Below are positions 33,101 through 35,244 of a stretch of DNA of 35,244 nucleotides, in pieces. Positions within the stretch are counted from its first letter, which is position 1, and the number at the start of each line of letters is the position of its first letter. The notes under the pieces were generated by a model. That model was not told the origin of the DNA. It ran no database searches and saw only the letters and a program-made list of their open reading frames with translations. The translations under genes were made by a program, and so were the position numbers. The stretch lies in NCBI GenBank assembly GCA_947453695.1, contig CANGHW010000047.1, positions 1-35,244 on the forward strand. Reading direction: 5' to 3'. This stretch comes from Opitutia bacterium (GTDB lineage: Bacteria > Verrucomicrobiota > Verrucomicrobiia > Opitutales > Opitutaceae).

Positions 33101-35244
33101 CCGTGCCGGGGCTGGTGACGACCGGAGCAGTTTGGTCAAAGGCCACCGAGGAAGAGTTGGTGGTGGCGGTGACGGGGGTGCCGGCGTTGCCGGCGAGATC
33201 GGCGAATGAGATCGAGAAGGCAACGGGGCCCTCCGGGTCGCCGGACAGCATGGTCGTCGAAGCCGAGTAGTTGGTGAGGGCGAGCGCGGCCCCGGATTCG
33301 GCTGGGATCGCGCCACTGATAATGACCGTGGTGAGGCGACCGGCGATGGTGATGGAGGGGGTGGCGATCTGTTCGCTGGCGTTGAAACTCACGGTGACGG
33401 TGTCGCCGACTTTAGCCCAGACCGGGTTGGCGTTGCTGGACGTGACGGCGACAGGCGAAAGCGTTGGCACCGTGCGGTCGAAGGTGACGGAGGAGCTGTT
33501 GGTCGTGGTCGTGACCGCGGTGCCGGCGTTGCCGGCTAGGTCGGTGAACGAAATCGAGAAGGCGAGGGGGCCCTCGGGGTCGCCGGCGGTGAGGGTGAGG
33601 GTGGCCGTGTAGCTGGTGGGAGCGAGGACGGTATCCGAGGTGGCCGGGAGTGCGGCGTTGCTACTCACGGTGGCGGTGCGGCCGGCGATCGTGACGGTGG
33701 GCGCGGCGATGTTCTCGCTGGTGGTGAAGCTCACGGTGACGATGTCACCGACCTTGGCGCGCGCCGCGGCGATGTTGTTCGAGGCGATCGTGACGGCGGT
33801 CAGCGTGGGTGCGGCCGTGTCGATGGTGACGGGGAAGTCGGCCGAGGCAGCACTCGCATTGCCGGCGGTGTCGGTGGCGGTGGCGGTGAAGAGGTAGACC
33901 GCATCTGGGAGGGTGGTGCCGGTGTAGTCGAAGGACCAGGCGCCGGAGCCGTTGGCGGTGGTGGTGCCGAGGGCGCCGAGACCATTGCGCAGCACGGTGA
34001 CCGTGGTGTTGGCGTCGGCGGTGCCGGTGAGGACGAGGGTGTTGTCCCGCGTGATGCGATCGGTGGAGCTGCTGCCGGTGTCAGTGGTGATCGCCGTGAT
34101 CACCGGGGCGGTGATCGTGGTGTCGATGGTGACAAGGTAGGTGGCCGAGGCGACGCCGGTGTTGCCTGCGAGGTCGGTGGCGGTGGCGGTGAAGCTGTGT
34201 TCGCCGCTGCCGAGGGTGGTGGCGGTGTAGTCGAAGGACCAGGCGCCGGAGCCGTTGGCGGTGGTGGTGCCGATGACGTTGCCGCCCTTGGAGAGGGTGA
34301 CGGTGGCGTTGGCCTCGGCGGTGCCGTTGAGGATGAGGGTCGGGTCCTTGGTGATGCCGTCGGTGGCGCTGGCGCCGGTGTCGTCGGCGATGCCGGTGAT
34401 CACCGGGGCGGCGGGAGCGACGCCGTCGAGATTGACGCTGGCGGTGGAGCCGACGCTGTTGAGGGTGAGGATGGCATCGGCCGCCGAGGTGCTCTTGATC
34501 GTGCCGCCGCTGAGGGCGAGCGCGCCGACGGTGATACCATCGATGTCGAGGTCGCCGGCCTGGACGGTGTAGCGGAAGACGAGGGCCGTGGTGCCGCTGC
34601 CGGAGACGTAGCTGGCCGTGCGGGTGGTGCTGCCAACGGTGAGCGCGAGGGTGGGCGTGCCGCCGGTGGTCACGACGTTGACGGCCGCAGACCAGTTAAT
34701 GGTGAAGTCGAGTGTGGCGCCGAGTTTCGCGGTGACGGCGGCGGGCACGGCGACGGAGGCGACGGTGGGATTGGAGGCCTCCGTGGTGAAGTTGGCGGCC
34801 GGCGAGTAGGTGGTGCCGACGGCGTTGGTGGCGTAGGCCGAGTAGCTGTAGCCGGTGGCGGGAGTGAGGCCGGTGGCATCGACGGTGAAGGCGCCGAGCG
34901 CGGTGCCGGTGGCGGCGAGTTTGGTGACGCCCGTGCCGCCGATTCGCGGGGCGGCATTGGTGGCGGTGGGCGCGTAGACGATGCCGCGCTCGGTGATCGC
35001 AGCGCCGTTGTCAGCCGTCAGCTCACCGCCGAGCGTGGCGGTGGTCTGGGCGATGCCGGTGCCGGTGGGAGCCGCGATGGTCGGGGCGAGGGGGAAGAAA
35101 AAGGCGTAGGCGGCGCCGGAATTCTGGGCAAAGGTGTTGAACTGGTTGCCGTTCACGCCGGTGGCGTCGCTGTTTTCCAACGGGCTGCTGGCGACGACGG
35201 TGCCGCCCGAGACGGCGACGGCGCTGCCGAATTGGTCGCCGGCC
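30135..35244 (-). CDS. Giant secreted Ig/YDG-repeat protein, N-terminus beyond the window
   Basis: The frame is open to the right edge, so this is a 5'-truncated gene with 1,702 codons visible. Order from the edge: an FG-GAP_2-type repeat (GDQFGSAVAVSGGTVVASSP, 35244-35080); a fibronectin-like module (34770-35080); a cadherin-like module (34430-34770); two Ig-like domains sharing ANGSGAWSFDYT (33840-34430); two modules ending DLAGNAGT (33120-33840); a putative-Ig module (about 32880-33120). Next are two YDG and one MBG-type domain (KIYDRNSTATL, QVYDGTPKLVAL; 32100-32880) and two SGLPVT repeats. The end is two copies of a C-terminal module (30138-30960) with VLVRGIGPGLGAFGVPGTL, NDD, GAKDAA and PGAYT. 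Probably a cell-surface or exported adhesin; no enzyme motif seen. A terminator follows. Confidence 0.85.
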   Translation of the reverse strand, partial: AGDQFGSAVAVSGGTVVASSPLENSDATGVNGNQFNTFAQNSGAAYAFFFPLAPTIAAPTGTGIAQTTATLGGELTADNGAAITERGIVYAPTATNAAPRIGGTGVTKLAATGTALGAFTVDATGLTPATGYSYSAYATNAVGTTYSPAANFTTEASNPTVASVAVPAAVTAKLGATLDFTINWSAAVNVVTTGGTPTLALTVGSTTRTASYVSGSGTTALVFRYTVQAGDLDIDGITVGALALSGGTIKSTSAADAILTLNSVGSTASVNLDGVAPAAPVITGIADDTGASATDGITKDPTLILNGTAEANATVTLSKGGNVIGTTTANGSGAWSFDYTATTLGSGEHSFTATATDLAGNTGVASATYLVTIDTTITAPVITAITTDTGSSSTDRITRDNTLVLTGTADANTTVTVLRNGLGALGTTTANGSGAWSFDYTGTTLPDAVYLFTATATDTAGNASAASADFPVTIDTAAPTLTAVTIASNNIAAARAKVGDIVTVSFTTSENIAAPTVTIAGRTATVSSNAALPATSDTVLAPTSYTATLTLTAGDPEGPLAFSISFTDLAGNAGTAVTTTTNSSSVTFDRTVPTLSPVAVTSSNANPVWAKVGDTVTVSFNASEQIATPSITIAGRLTTVIISGAIPAESGAALALTNYSASTTMLSGDPEGPVAFSISFADLAGNAGTPVTATTNSSSVAFDQTAPVVTSPGTASTTYKAAFSYTAAASGAAVRYGATDLPAGLTINPTSGAISGAATTSGNFTVVLSATDAAGNQGTANLALSIAKVNLTVAGLTANSRVYDATTVATLNTAAATLVGVVAGDTVTLVKNAAIGSFATKTIGTAKPVTVAGLTLAVDATSANYTLTQPATTADITAKPLTVAGATAANKIYDRNSTATLSFTGASLVGVVAATPAEAVSLVSSAATGTFANANAGAGKTVTIVGLTLTGADAGNYTLSQPTATATIIPAPVTVALTNLAQVYDGTPKLVALTVTPFATASLTYGNSGTAAPTNAGSYTVSSVVTDGNYSGSATATLVIAPATQTVTFTAPAGTPTVGTPLSLTATASSGLPVTFSVVSGPASVNGTTVSFRAAGSVVLRATQAGNDNYLPASADRTVVATENTQNQTIQLDPIADHTTRDAPFAVVARASSGLPVTLLVVSGPATLSGSTVVLTGAPGTVVLQASQAGTATIPAAPNVIVSFRVTPFVADTFFGDLIDDPGVLGGASGRGEFFVAAGERTVTAKTGDIAAAYYSDTRRGTVLIVSAALGLNVSVDFTLNANGTYSAPFTSAGRSLELTGALTGSTLTGRIAALRVAFSTPVQARTGNTAALAGFYQSTNVNSSGGGTTTVVGPNGQVLVVTSSAVASTGALGTITADGKFAISAPGATIAGAIDATTTSVSGTIAAPNQATVSFSGISTAVARTDRIVNLSSRVRIAPAAGRSLITGFVVGGTAPKLVLLRGVGPALTAFGVSGALVNPRLQLFDSTGKVIAENDDAPGGDSAAIAAATGAFALAPGAKDAALVATLAPGAYTMQVTAGAETGVGLAEIYDGNTSGTVEPQRLVNISTRGTVEPGADGLLIGGFVITGNTPKRVLVRGIGPGLGAFGVPGTLADPRLAVFSGSTVIAQNDDWSVPTPLSTQQAAATAAELTTAAQATGAFALGAGAKDAAVIITLAPGAYTAQVSGTTTGTALVEVYEIP
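33921..33970. repeat. 50-bp perfect direct repeat, copy 1
   Basis: Identical by eye to 34224-34273, 303 bp away, within two adjacent Ig-like domains of the giant surface protein; it encodes the TTANGSGAWSFDYT region. Flanking domain sequence is diverged. Confidence 0.85.
34224..34273. repeat. 50-bp perfect direct repeat, copy 2
   Basis: Second copy of the repeat at 33921-33970. The offset of 303 bp equals 101 codons, one Ig-like domain, so recombination between the copies would delete or duplicate a domain in frame. Confidence 0.85.

Overview
The window looks like a chromosome segment of a GC-rich Verrucomicrobiota bacterium, most likely of the Opitutaceae type. This is inferred from gene content, not from a marker gene: secreted DUF1080 and Tat-exported Gfo/Idh/MocA oxidoreductases, a Tat-exported FAD oxidoreductase (PF12831 type) beside a large TonB-dependent receptor, and very long Ig/YDG-repeat surface proteins. 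No tRNA, rRNA, CRISPR array or transposase gene was seen.

Layout. Positions 1-1422 (minus) hold the possible start of a gene leaving the window and a seven-repeat FG-GAP protein. Positions 1530-6115 (plus) form an apparent operon: a secreted DUF1080 protein followed by three tandem Tat-exported paralogues resembling glucose-fructose oxidoreductase. Together they suggest oxidation and cleavage of sugars in the periplasm. From 22419 down to 6105 everything is on the minus strand: a transglutaminase-DUF2126 fusion, a DUF885 metallopeptidase-like protein, a strange 1.2-kb region (a 21-bp array and a DUF885 remnant), an HYR-repeat surface protein with a clear terminator, an ATP-grasp/alpha-E fusion, a second transglutaminase, and a membrane TPR protein related to TMTC. 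The ATP-grasp, alpha-E, transglutaminase and DUF2126 parts are the set predicted elsewhere to form a peptide-modification (amidoligase-like) system.

Positions 22669-24812 hold a YXWGXW-repeat protein (plus), a small membrane protein (minus) and a methyltransferase (plus). Positions 25036-35244 (minus) hold the FAD oxidoreductase, the TonB-dependent receptor and a surface protein of more than 1,700 residues whose N-terminus lies beyond the right edge.

Two patterns are not explained by ordinary genes. (1) At 16024-16842 there are exactly 39 contiguous, divergent 21-bp units with no length change. Read on the minus strand they give heptads with leucine at one position in 36 of 39 units (Val, Val and Ile in the others), interrupted by two TAG codons. 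The array abuts a 205-bp tail of a second DUF885 gene that differs from the intact copy only synonymously over most of its length, plus a 1-bp frameshift. (2) At least 14 short hairpins with a GTAG or GTGG foot, like the REP elements mobilised by RAYT transposases, lie between genes, nearly all in one orientation. In four genes the TAG of such a GTAG is the stop codon itself.
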